A DNA stretch of 64,000 bases, from positions 1 through 64,000 of the forward strand of contig NZ_JAJAFU010000003.1 in NCBI RefSeq assembly GCF_020480685.1, given 5' to 3'. The notes beneath the pieces were generated by a model, which was given only the letters and a program-made list of their open reading frames with translations, did not search any database and was not told the origin of the DNA. Both the position numbers and the translations under genes were made by a program. Positions 56,695-64,000 of the stretch are shown here, piece after piece (position 1 is the first letter of the stretch; every line of letters starts with the position of its first letter). The stretch is from Deferrivibrio essentukiensis (GTDB lineage: Bacteria > Chrysiogenota > Deferribacteres > Deferribacterales > Deferrivibrionaceae).

Positions 56695-58464
56695 ATGTCT
56701 GTAAAAGTAGAGTATCATAAATTTGATGTTGTCGTCCTTGGTGCTGGTGGGGCTGGACTTAATGCAGCTCAAGTAGCATCTCAATATTGTAGTACTGCAG
56801 TAATTTCAGAAGTATATCCTACACGTAGCCATACCATTTCTGCACAAGGCGGTATTTCTGCTGCACTTGGTAACTTGGAAGAGGATCACTGGCATTGGCA
56901 TATGTATGACACTGTAAAAGGTAGTGATTATCTTGCTGACCAAGATTCATGTGAGTATATGACTAAACTTGCTCCACAATATGTAATTGAGCTTGAACAC
57001 ATAGGTGTTCCATTCAGTAGAACTCCTGATGGGAAAATTGCTCAAAGGCCATTTGGAGGCCACACTGCGGAGTTCGGTAAGAGACCTGTAAAGAGGGCTT
57101 GCTATGCAGCTGACAGAACAGGTCACGTAATGCTTCAGACTCTTTATGAGAAGGCTGTTGCACAAAAGACTCAATTTTTTAGTGAATTTTATGCATTAGA
57201 GCTTCTCGTAAATGATGGTGCCGTAAATGGTGTATTATGCTGGGATATTCAAAATGGCGGATTCCATCTTTTTCATGCCAAATCTGTTGTATTTGCTACC
57301 GGTGGTTGTTCAAGATTTTATAAAACCACATCCAATGCACACATTAATACCGGTGATGGTCTTACTCTTGCAATGAGAAAGGGTTTCTCCTGGTCTGACC
57401 CTGAATTTATACAGTTCCACCCCACAGGGATTTATATTGCTGGAAACCTTATTACAGAAGGTGTTAGAGGTGAAGGTGGTATTCTTCTTAACGCTAACGG
57501 CGAAAGATTTATGGAAAAGTATGCACCAACTATTAAAGACCTTGCACCAAGAGATATCGTTTCCCGCTCAATGGTTAAAGAAGTTTTAGCTGGACGTGGT
57601 GTTGGTCCTAAAAAAGACCACGTACTTTTAAAAATAGATCATATCGGTGCAGATGCAATTATGGAAAAACTTCCGGGCATTCATGAGCTTACACTTGTTT
57701 TTGCTGGTGTTGATTGTACTAAAGAGCCAATCCCTGTAATGCCTACTGCTCACTATCAAAATGGTGGTATACCAACTAACTATAAAACTCATGTAATCAA
57801 GGCTTTTGGTGAAAACCCAGAAGAGACAGTGCCTGGGTTCTTTGCCGCCGGTGAAGTAGCTTCAGCTTCTGTCCATGGTGCTAACAGACTTGGAACTAAC
57901 TCTCTTCTTGACCTTGTAGTATTTGGTAGGACTGCCGGTGAGGAGGCTGCAAAATATGCAAAAGATAACGGATTTGTACCACTTGCAGAAGATGCTGGGA
58001 AAGAAGGGATTGAATTATTGCAAAAATTCTTAAACGCTAATGGTGAATATACTTTTGGACCTGTTTATACTGAACTTACTGAGACTATGGAAAAGAATGT
58101 TGGAGTTTTCAGGACTGAAGAAACTATGACTCAAGCAAAAGCTGATTTGGCAGAATTGGCTAAAAAGATGGAAAACTTTAGAGTTAATGATAAATCTAAC
58201 ATCTATAATTTAGAGCTCATTGAAGCCCTTGAACTAAATAATATGATAATTAATGCAAGAGCATTAACTGAGTCAGCTCTACTTAGGAAAGAATCAAGAG
58301 GTGGTCACGCAAGAGAAGATTATCAAGAGAGAGATGATGCCAACTTCCATAAACATAGTGAAGTAACACTTGATAAAGAAGGAAACGTGATCGTTGGATA
58401 CAGACCGGTTAGGATGAAACCACTTACTGTTGAAACTTTCCCACCAAAGCCAAGGGTATATTAA
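56695..58464 (+). CDS. sdhA: Succinate dehydrogenase flavoprotein subunit
   Basis: 589 residues. The FAD-binding [13 protein letters not shown] (13-25) is followed by [18 protein letters not shown], whose His carries covalent FAD in the family. The dicarboxylate site shows [22 protein letters not shown] and [15 protein letters not shown]; the capping-domain Arg is in [11 protein letters not shown]. Covalent flavinylation is normally aided by SdhE, for which a homologue lies at 59247. Sequence does not settle whether it works as succinate oxidase or fumarate reductase. Confidence 0.96.
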   Translation: MSVKVEYHKFDVVVLGAGGAGLNAAQVASQYCSTAVISEVYPTRSHTISAQGGISAALGNLEEDHWHWHMYDTVKGSDYLADQDSCEYMTKLAPQYVIELEHIGVPFSRTPDGKIAQRPFGGHTAEFGKRPVKRACYAADRTGHVMLQTLYEKAVAQKTQFFSEFYALELLVNDGAVNGVLCWDIQNGGFHLFHAKSVVFATGGCSRFYKTTSNAHINTGDGLTLAMRKGFSWSDPEFIQFHPTGIYIAGNLITEGVRGEGGILLNANGERFMEKYAPTIKDLAPRDIVSRSMVKEVLAGRGVGPKKDHVLLKIDHIGADAIMEKLPGIHELTLVFAGVDCTKEPIPVMPTAHYQNGGIPTNYKTHVIKAFGENPEETVPGFFAAGEVASASVHGANRLGTNSLLDLVVFGRTAGEEAAKYAKDNGFVPLAEDAGKEGIELLQKFLNANGEYTFGPVYTELTETMEKNVGVFRTEETMTQAKADLAELAKKMENFRVNDKSNIYNLELIEALELNNMIINARALTESALLRKESRGGHAREDYQERDDANFHKHSEVTLDKEGNVIVGYRPVRMKPLTVETFPPKPRVY

Positions 58465-58476
58465 GAGGAGGGCAAA

Positions 58477-59187
58477 ATGAGTAAATTTGTAACTTTTGAA
58501 ATTTTTAGATACGACCCAGAGAAGGATAAAGAGCCATACTACCAGTCTTATAAAGTAGAAATCAGAAGGCCAGGTATGCTAATGCTTGAAGGCCTTAACC
58601 AGATTAAATGGGAGCAGGATACTACACTTGCATTCAGACGTTCCTGCCGCGAAGGTGTTTGTGGATCTGACGGTATAAATGTCAACGGTGTAAACATGCT
58701 ATCTTGCATGACAAAGATTGAAGACTTAGGTTCTGATCATCTCGTAATTCAGCCTTTGCCTGGTATGCCGGTAATGAGAGACTTGGTGACTGATGTTGAT
58801 GATTTTTTTGAAAAGTTTATTACAGTTAAGCCTTACCTTATCAGAAAATCTCCTGCTCCAGACAAAGAGTATTATCAGTCTCCTGAAGACAGGAAAAAAT
58901 TGGATGGTCTTTACGAATGTATTCTATGCGGATGCTGTTCATCCTCTTGCCCATCTTACTGGGCTGACAAAAAATATTTGGGACCTAACGCCTTCTTAAG
59001 AGCTTATAGATATTTAATTGACTCAAGGGATGAAGGTGCTGAAGAAAGATTGCCTATTTTAAACGACAAAAACGGCGTATGGCGTTGTCACACAATCTAC
59101 AATTGTGTGGAAGCTTGTCCTAAAGAACTTAATCCGACTAAAGCTATTGTTGGCATTCGCCAAATGCTTCTTGAAAGGAAATATTAA
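58477..59187 (+). CDS. sdhB: Succinate dehydrogenase iron-sulfur subunit
   Basis: 236 residues with the three clusters: 2Fe-2S in CREGVCGSDGINVNG plus the later Cys in MLSCM, 4Fe-4S in CILCGCCSSSCPSYW and 3Fe-4S in CHTIYNCVEACPKELNP. It passes electrons from FAD to the quinone. AGGAGGG lies before the ATG and the stop is 4 bp from the terminator stem. Confidence 0.96.
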   Translation: MSKFVTFEIFRYDPEKDKEPYYQSYKVEIRRPGMLMLEGLNQIKWEQDTTLAFRRSCREGVCGSDGINVNGVNMLSCMTKIEDLGSDHLVIQPLPGMPVMRDLVTDVDDFFEKFITVKPYLIRKSPAPDKEYYQSPEDRKKLDGLYECILCGCCSSSCPSYWADKKYLGPNAFLRAYRYLIDSRDEGAEERLPILNDKNGVWRCHTIYNCVEACPKELNPTKAIVGIRQMLLERKY

Positions 59188-59191
59188 TAAA

Positions 59192-59217
59192 AAGCCCGCC
59201 GAAAGGCGGGTTTTTTT
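59192..59217 (+). terminator. Intrinsic terminator of sdhCDAB
   Basis: AAGCCCGCC and GGCGGGTTT enclose the stable tetraloop GAAA, with seven T at the end. It ends the sdh operon and stands before the converging SdhE-like gene. Confidence 0.95.
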
Positions 59218-59246
59218 ATTTATATTTCATCTTTTATTTTTTATTT

Positions 59247-59549
59247 TTATTTTGATTTAACCTTATCTCTTACAGTTTTGGCAAATATTTCTATATCTTT
59301 CAGAAACTTGTACTCATACTGCTCTTTATAATCTTCAGCGGTTTTATTTCCCATTATTATATCAAACAAGTCATTATCGTATATATCTTTCAAAAATATA
59401 TTAAATCTATCCAAATCATCTATCGAGTAGTTATTAATTACAAAACTATTTAAGAAATCTTTAAGAAAATACTCATTTTCAAGCATTGCCCGTCTGGCGC
59501 ATTGAAATGCACATTTTTTAAATTCCTTTGTTTCTTTTATATTATCCAT
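59247..59549 (-). CDS. sdhE: SdhE-like FAD assembly factor (divergent)
   Basis: 100 residues. CARRAMLENEYFLKDFLN (Arg19, Arg20, Ala21, Glu24) lies where SdhE/Sdh5 has the RRGxxE motif, and the following helices with DLFDIIMGNKTAEDYKEQYE match the DxDLxxWLxG region. The glycine that contacts the flavoprotein in known SdhE is Ala here. Family members assist covalent FAD attachment to SdhA. Its position, converging on sdhCDAB and 60 bp away, supports the call. Known SdhE proteins are about 80-90 residues; this one has short extensions at both ends. Confidence 0.75.
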   Translation of the reverse strand: MDNIKETKEFKKCAFQCARRAMLENEYFLKDFLNSFVINNYSIDDLDRFNIFLKDIYDNDLFDIIMGNKTAEDYKEQYEYKFLKDIEIFAKTVRDKVKSK

Positions 59550-59565
59550 TATTTCCCTCTATAAT

Positions 59566-59593
59566 AAAAAGTCCGCATAAAAGCGGACTTTTT
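59566..59593 (-). terminator. Intrinsic terminator of the sucCD-kor operon
   Basis: AAAAAGTCCGC and GCGGACTTTTT enclose the loop ATAAAA. On the minus strand the stem is followed by a run of T derived from the A-tract at 59566-59570. It lies between korC and the SdhE-like gene, so these are separate transcription units. Confidence 0.88.
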
Positions 59594-59599
59594 AAATTA

Positions 59600-60139
59600 T
59601 TACATATTTTTTTTGGCAAGCTCCATACCAGCGTAAAGAGCCTTTTTATTGAGCTCTTCAGTCCCTTTTGGTACTTTACTTAGCACACCTTTTTCCAGTT
59701 TATCAACATCCAGCAGATTGGTAATTTGATTTACAACACCCAATGTTACAATGTTTGCTACCATCGACTTTCCAATATCTTCTGCTGCTGTCTTTATGAT
59801 TGGTAATGCATATACTTTAAAATTCCCCTTTGGAAGATCTTTTACAAGCATACTATCAACTATCACAACGCTACCTTCTTTAGCATCACCAATAAACTTA
59901 TCACATGCTTCTTGAGTAAGAGCAACGAGGACATCTGATTTTAAAACTTTTACATAGTTAATATCTTCATCACTTATTACGACCTCACCTCTGGCTGCGC
60001 CACCTCTTGCCTCAGGTCCATATGATTTTGTCTGCACAGCCTTTTTACCTGCAAATACAGCAGCATAGCCTAAGATTGCTGCTGCAGTAATAGTTCCTTG
60101 TCCACCTGAACCACCTAATCTTATATCAACTCTTGCCAT
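59600..60139 (-). CDS. korC: 2-oxoglutarate:ferredoxin oxidoreductase subunit gamma
   Basis: 179 residues. GGSGGQGTITAAAILGYAA (residues 8-26) and QTKSYGPEARGGAARGEVVIS are diagnostic of the gamma subunit of 2-oxoacid:ferredoxin oxidoreductases, and VDSMLVKDLP is a conserved mid-region. It is the last gene of the operon, 9 bp after korB. With the alpha, beta and delta subunits it interconverts 2-oxoglutarate, CoA and oxidised ferredoxin with succinyl-CoA and CO2. Confidence 0.92.
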   Translation of the reverse strand: MARVDIRLGGSGGQGTITAAAILGYAAVFAGKKAVQTKSYGPEARGGAARGEVVISDEDINYVKVLKSDVLVALTQEACDKFIGDAKEGSVVIVDSMLVKDLPKGNFKVYALPIIKTAAEDIGKSMVANIVTLGVVNQITNLLDVDKLEKGVLSKVPKGTEELNKKALYAGMELAKKNM

Positions 60140-60148
60140 CTTATACTC

Positions 60149-60958
60149 CTATTTTTTTAATCCAACAGTTGCATCATATGTTTCAATATACTCTGGTTTC
60201 TCTTCCTTATGAAGAACACCAATAGTAAACTTTCCAGCCAGTTCTTCTTCAGACATCTTCTTAGCTTTTTCAATATTAACTGCACTGTCTTTCATCCATA
60301 AAAGCATTGATGTAGGAGTCTTAAATTTATTCTTTCTACCAAAACCGGTTGGGCATGCGTTGATAATTTCAACTACACTTAAACCTTTATGTTGGAACGC
60401 TTCCTTCATTGTTTTTTCACAATGTGCAACATGGTATGCTGTAGTTCTTGCAACAAAGGTCGCTCCAGCACCAATTGCAAGGTCAGTAATTGTAAAGTTA
60501 TTTTCAGTCATACCATATGGTGCAGTTGTTGCCCATGCACCCTTTGGAGTTGTAGGAGAATATTGGGCACCGGTCATACCATAAATATTATTATTAAATA
60601 CAAACACCGTCATATCAATATTCCTTCTGCAAGCATGGATAAAATGATTACCGCCTATAGCAGTCATATCACCGTCTCCACCCATTGCAAGAACTTTCAA
60701 GTTTGGATTTGCCAACTTTATACCGGTAGCAAACGCAATTGATCTACCATGGGTAGTATGTAAAGTGTTAAAATCAACATATCCGGGCAAACGGCTTGCA
60801 CATCCAATACCTGAAACTATTGCAACATCATTTTTATCCCACTGTAAGGAACCTATTGCTCTGATGAGAGATTTCAATACGATACCGTATGTACAGCCTG
60901 CACACCAAATATGCGGCAGTTTCCCTTTTCTCAAATATTTAGCGTAATCGTAAGCCAT
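60149..60958 (-). CDS. korB: 2-oxoglutarate:ferredoxin oxidoreductase subunit beta
   Basis: 269 residues. WCAGCTYGIVLKSL (about 18-31) holds Cys ligands for a 4Fe-4S cluster, and the thiamine diphosphate and Mg site is GGDGDMTAIGGNHFIHACRRN followed by VFNNNIYGMTGAQ (about 93-130), with the GDGD...NNN pattern. The gene begins immediately after the korA stop. This type (separate alpha, beta, gamma, delta) fits KorABCD. The succinyl-CoA ligase genes upstream support 2-oxoglutarate rather than another 2-oxoacid. Confidence 0.93.
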   Translation of the reverse strand: MAYDYAKYLRKGKLPHIWCAGCTYGIVLKSLIRAIGSLQWDKNDVAIVSGIGCASRLPGYVDFNTLHTTHGRSIAFATGIKLANPNLKVLAMGGDGDMTAIGGNHFIHACRRNIDMTVFVFNNNIYGMTGAQYSPTTPKGAWATTAPYGMTENNFTITDLAIGAGATFVARTTAYHVAHCEKTMKEAFQHKGLSVVEIINACPTGFGRKNKFKTPTSMLLWMKDSAVNIEKAKKMSEEELAGKFTIGVLHKEEKPEYIETYDATVGLKK

Positions 60959-62095
60959 TTATACAAACCTCCTGATTTTTTCCAGGATTTCCCCGGGAAG
61001 GATAGGATCAAGCATTAAGCTATAAAGCCCCTCTACCCCACAGCGACCTTTTGCAACTCTTTGGACCTCAAAAGTCATCTGACCTAAGTTCATTTCAGGA
61101 ACTACGATACCTTTTACATTATTCTTGGATAATAACTTATCAAGATGTTTTTCCGGGAAAGGCCAAATTGTCAATGGTCTGACAAGGCCTGCTTTAATAC
61201 CCTGATTTCTTGCCTCAACTACTGCATGCTTAGCTGATCTTGCAGTAACCCCAATAGCAAATACAAGTACCTCTGCATCATCAGTCATAAATTCTTCTAC
61301 TTTAACTATATCATCATAGTTTTTATTTAGTTTTTCAATAAGTCTTACAGTATTTTTAGTATGAAGTTCAGGATCATTTGTGGGGAAACCATCTGCTGCG
61401 TGGTGTAAACCTGTTATGTGATACCTATATCCGGAACCAAAAGGTGGCATTGGATTAACATCTTTATCCATGTCATATGGCAGATACTCTTCCGGTTTAC
61501 AGTCAGGCATAAGTCTATCAACAACTTCCAATTCACCCGGTTCAGGGATAACTAATTGCTCCATCATTTGCCCTATGATTGAATCTGTAAGCACAAAAAC
61601 AGGACATCTATATTTTTCTGCGAGATTAAATGCCCTAACCGTTTCATCAAATTGCTCTTGAACAGATGCAGGAGTTACTGCTATAACTGGGTGGTCTCCA
61701 TGAGTACCCCATTTTGCCTGCATAATGTCTGACTGACTTGGGCCGGTTGGCATACCTGTAGAAGGTCCACCTCTCATTACATCAACAATTACACATGGAA
61801 TCTCACAAAGCATCGCATAACCAATATTTTCCTGCTTTAGTGAAAATCCCGGACCACTTGTAGCAGTCAAAGCTTTTGCACCTGCAATTGATGCACCTAT
61901 TACTGAAGCCATTGCAGCAATCTCATCTTCCATCTGTATAAACCTTCCACCAACTTGAGGTAACCTTTCAGCCATTCTTTCTGCTACTTCTGTTGAAGGT
62001 GTAATCGGGTATCCGCCAAAAAACTTGCAACCAGCATACAGTGCCCCTTCTGCGATTGCATAGTTACCCATCATAAATTCTACTTTTTTAGCCAC
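60959..62095 (-). CDS. korA: 2-oxoglutarate:ferredoxin oxidoreductase subunit alpha
   Basis: 378 residues: FFGGYPITPSTEVAE (about 25-39), TSGPGFSLKQENIGYAMLCEIP and DVMRGGPSTGMPTGPSQSD are characteristic of the KorA/PorA alpha subunit, and FVLTDSIIGQMMEQL and the C-terminal VPEMNLGQM are typical of the 2-oxoglutarate branch. The enzyme is oxygen-sensitive in most organisms, so a low-oxygen lifestyle is likely. It follows korD by 16 bp. Confidence 0.94.
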   Translation of the reverse strand: MAKKVEFMMGNYAIAEGALYAGCKFFGGYPITPSTEVAERMAERLPQVGGRFIQMEDEIAAMASVIGASIAGAKALTATSGPGFSLKQENIGYAMLCEIPCVIVDVMRGGPSTGMPTGPSQSDIMQAKWGTHGDHPVIAVTPASVQEQFDETVRAFNLAEKYRCPVFVLTDSIIGQMMEQLVIPEPGELEVVDRLMPDCKPEEYLPYDMDKDVNPMPPFGSGYRYHITGLHHAADGFPTNDPELHTKNTVRLIEKLNKNYDDIVKVEEFMTDDAEVLVFAIGVTARSAKHAVVEARNQGIKAGLVRPLTIWPFPEKHLDKLLSKNNVKGIVVPEMNLGQMTFEVQRVAKGRCGVEGLYSLMLDPILPGEILEKIRRFV

Positions 62096-62111
62096 GTGTA
62101 TCCCCCTTAAT

Positions 62112-62315
62112 TTACTCTTTCTCTTTCTTATAAACTACAATTGCAAAATCAGGACATCTCAGTTCACACTGCATACAAGCAATACACTTTTCCAAGTCCT
62201 TTACGGCAACTTTAAAGTCAACCATTTCAATTGCATTTGTAGGGCAAAGCTCAACACATATCTCACAACCTTTGCACCATTTTTTATTAATCTCTATTCT
62301 TTCTGCTTTAGCCAT
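62112..62315 (-). CDS. korD: Ferredoxin-like subunit delta of 2-oxoglutarate:ferredoxin oxidoreductase
   Basis: 67 residues with two 4Fe-4S motifs: CKGCEICVELCP (Cys14, 17, 20, 24) and CIACMQCELRCP. Sequences like KKWCKGCEICVELCPTNA are the delta subunit of KorABCD, which passes electrons from the beta subunit to ferredoxin. It lies between sucD and korA. Confidence 0.93.
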   Translation of the reverse strand: MAKAERIEINKKWCKGCEICVELCPTNAIEMVDFKVAVKDLEKCIACMQCELRCPDFAIVVYKKEKE

Positions 62316-62329
62316 CTACTACTCCTTAA

Positions 62330-63199
62330 TTATTTAAGAATTTTAGCAACTGTTTCACCAATATCTGCCGGACTCACAACGACATGAACACCTGCCGCTG
62401 TCAAAGCATCCATTTTTTCTTTGGCAGTCCCTTTACCACCGGAAATGATAGCACCTGCATGCCCCATTCTTTTACCTTTAGGAGCAGTCTGTCCGGCTAT
62501 AAATGCTACTACCGGTTTTTTTATATTTTTCTTAATAAATTCAGCTGCTTCTATCTCCAAAGTACCACCTATTTCACCAATCATAACTATTGCTTTGGTT
62601 TCAGGGTCTTCTTCAAACATAGGAAGCAAATCTTTATAACTTAATCCGATAATTGGGTCCCCACCAATTCCAACGGCTGTAGTCACACCAAAACCTGCTT
62701 TAACTACCTGGTTACTTGCTTCATAAGTCAAAGTACCTGATTTGGAAATTAGTCCAACAGGTCCTTTCTTAAAGATAAATCCGGGCATAATTCCGATTTT
62801 GCACTCTTCAGACGTAATAATTCCCGGACAGTTAGGTCCAATCATCTTCATACCTTTTTTGACTGCATAGGCCTTAGCATACATCATATCTTTTACAGGT
62901 GTGCCCTCAGTAATTGTAACAGCAAGCTCGATACCGGCATCAGCAGCTTCCATAACAGCATCAGCAACAAATGCAGGTGGAACAAATATCAAACTAACTG
63001 TTGCACCGGTAGCCTCAACAGCTTCTTCAACGGTATTGAAGACAGGTTTACCAAGATGAGTCTGCCCACCCTTACCAGGAGTAACACCGCCAACTATCTT
63101 AGTGCCATACTCCATACATTGCTCGGCATGAAAAGTACCTTCCCTTCCGGTAAAGCCTTGAACTATTACTTTTGTGTCTTTATTAACAAGAATGCTCAT
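62330..63199 (-). CDS. sucD: Succinyl-CoA ligase (ADP-forming) subunit alpha
   Basis: 289 residues. The CoA-binding Rossmann start has [21 protein letters not shown] (in pieces, 14-34) and the phospho-histidine loop is [14 protein letters not shown] (His near 243). [19 protein letters not shown] and the SGTLTYEA nucleotide-side motif are present. It converts succinyl-CoA, ADP and phosphate to succinate, CoA and ATP, reversibly. It shares one base with the sucC stop (ATAA junction at 63199). Confidence 0.96.
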   Translation of the reverse strand: MSILVNKDTKVIVQGFTGREGTFHAEQCMEYGTKIVGGVTPGKGGQTHLGKPVFNTVEEAVEATGATVSLIFVPPAFVADAVMEAADAGIELAVTITEGTPVKDMMYAKAYAVKKGMKMIGPNCPGIITSEECKIGIMPGFIFKKGPVGLISKSGTLTYEASNQVVKAGFGVTTAVGIGGDPIIGLSYKDLLPMFEEDPETKAIVMIGEIGGTLEIEAAEFIKKNIKKPVVAFIAGQTAPKGKRMGHAGAIISGGKGTAKEKMDALTAAGVHVVVSPADIGETVAKILK

Positions 63200-64000
63200 T
63201 ATTTACCCCCTTTAGCTGCGCTAACAACTTTTTTAGCGCCATCTTTAAGATCATTGGCTGATATAATATTTTCAATTCCTGAATTGTTAAGTATTTCAGA
63301 GGCTTCTTCTGCATTTGTACCATCAAGTCTTACTACCACAGGCACATCAACTTTTGTAAGTTTGGTTGCTTCAAGAATACCGTTTGCTACTCTATCGCAT
63401 CTTACTATACCACCAAAAATATTCACAAAAATTGCCTTCACGTTTGGATCTCTTAAAATTATCTCAAAACCCTTAGCAACAGTTTCAGCACTTGCTCCGC
63501 CGCCAACATCCAAAAAGTTTGCAGGCTGACCACCTTCATGCTTTATAATATCCATAGTTGCCATTGCAAGCCCTGCACCATTAACCATACAGCCTACATT
63601 GCCATCAAGCTTAATATAACTTAAGCCGTACTTTCCGGCCTCTATCTCTGTAGGCTCTTCTTCAGTTAAATCTCTCATAGCAAGAATTTCAGGTTGTCTG
63701 TACAGTGCGTTGTCATCAAATCCCATTTTAGCGTCAAGAGCTACAAACTTCTTATCTTTTGTGCGGATTAATGGGTTTATTTCGATAAGATTTGCATCGT
63801 AATCCATATATACGTGATAAAGTGCCTGAGCAAAACTTATAAATTTATTTACCTGATCTTTAGAAAGACCAAGACCAAATGCAAGTTTTCTACCGTGAAA
63901 TCCCTGAAAACCGATTGCAGGATCTATTTCAACCTTGATGATCTTTTCCGGGGTTTTAGCTGCAACCTCTTCTATCTCCATTCCACCTTCAGTGGAAGCC
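63199..64000 (-). CDS. sucC: Succinyl-CoA ligase (ADP-forming) subunit beta, 5' part beyond the window
   Basis: Only the last 267 codons are present; the family is near 390 residues. The frame is open to the window edge, reading [20 protein letters not shown], which belongs to the middle of SucC, so the first Met inside is not the start. [19 protein letters not shown] holds metal-binding Asn and Asp, and [18 protein letters not shown] plus [15 protein letters not shown] are the conserved C-terminal block. It forms the nucleotide-binding half of the enzyme with SucD. Confidence 0.95.
   Translation of the reverse strand, partial: ASTEGGMEIEEVAAKTPEKIIKVEIDPAIGFQGFHGRKLAFGLGLSKDQVNKFISFAQALYHVYMDYDANLIEINPLIRTKDKKFVALDAKMGFDDNALYRQPEILAMRDLTEEEPTEIEAGKYGLSYIKLDGNVGCMVNGAGLAMATMDIIKHEGGQPANFLDVGGGASAETVAKGFEIILRDPNVKAIFVNIFGGIVRCDRVANGILEATKLTKVDVPVVVRLDGTNAEEASEILNNSGIENIISANDLKDGAKKVVSAAKGGK

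Noticed and set aside
60360-60947. Plus-strand frames over korB
   Set aside because: Antisense to the strongly conserved KorB sequence; composition unlike the neighbouring genes.

Overview
The window is AT-rich (my rough impression is about one third G+C) bacterial chromosome with tightly packed genes, many ATGA or TAATG overlaps, and frequent TTG/GTG starts. Gene content points to a Gram-negative, respiring, probably thermophilic anaerobe or microaerophile: a 2-oxoglutarate:ferredoxin oxidoreductase next to succinyl-CoA ligase, a four-subunit succinate dehydrogenase/fumarate reductase, a large Mrp-type antiporter operon, a sensor kinase with a c-type heme motif, and lipid A/outer-membrane genes. 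My best guess is the phylum Deferribacterota (Deferribacter, Calditerrivibrio or Flexistipes relatives). This is inferred from gene content and was not checked against a database. I see no phage, IS element or CRISPR array.

Layout: 1-2416 (-) is a hybrid sensor kinase broken by a frameshift and running off the left edge. 2457-9408 (-) is a five-gene operon: SDR/DUF2867 protein, class II photolyase, AttH-like secreted protein, and a LolD/FtsX-type ABC transporter. 9517-14567 holds a YdjM-like membrane protein, an MFS transporter and a large multi-PAS hybrid kinase. 14929-22247 (+) is a nine-gene Mrp/MBH-like antiporter operon with three large antiporter-like subunits. 22343-24978 (+) is a TrpXYZ-type ABC importer. 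25000-27402 (-) carries a two-gene LysO-type exporter and asnS. A tRNA-Leu follows.

27867-32357 (-) is a chemosensory cluster (PAS kinase, CheB, CheR-PAS) with a nonsense codon and two frameshifts. 32449-33472 (-) encodes a YacP-like and a YigZ-like protein. 33538-40248 (+) is housekeeping: ribF, rimO, a BamD-like lipoprotein, a TPR protein, serS, an RsmI-like methylase, and two membrane proteins. An initiator tRNA and a second CAT tRNA follow. 40686-43237 encodes butyrate kinase and an unusual HTH-cupin-phosphotransbutyrylase fusion.

43533-46517 holds an ArsR regulator, an RNA m5C methyltransferase and a PleD-like diguanylate cyclase. 46534-51650 is a nucleoside/BMP-type ABC importer with xanthine phosphoribosyltransferase, so uptake and salvage are linked. 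51650-55758 has the heme-motif sensor kinase and three sugar/lipid A-type genes. 55990-59187 (+) is sdhCDAB behind a palindromic regulatory region, with an SdhE-like maturation factor facing it at 59247-59549 (-). 59600-64000 (-) is sucC-sucD-korD-korA-korB-korC. Together these last two operons convert 2-oxoglutarate, succinyl-CoA, succinate and fumarate, in the oxidative or the reductive direction.

The most notable points are the concentration of disabling lesions in sensory genes, the regulator-enzyme fusion beside butyrate kinase, the Mrp variant, the sdh palindrome, the divergent SdhE, a tRNA-Leu with an AAG anticodon, and the split LysO.
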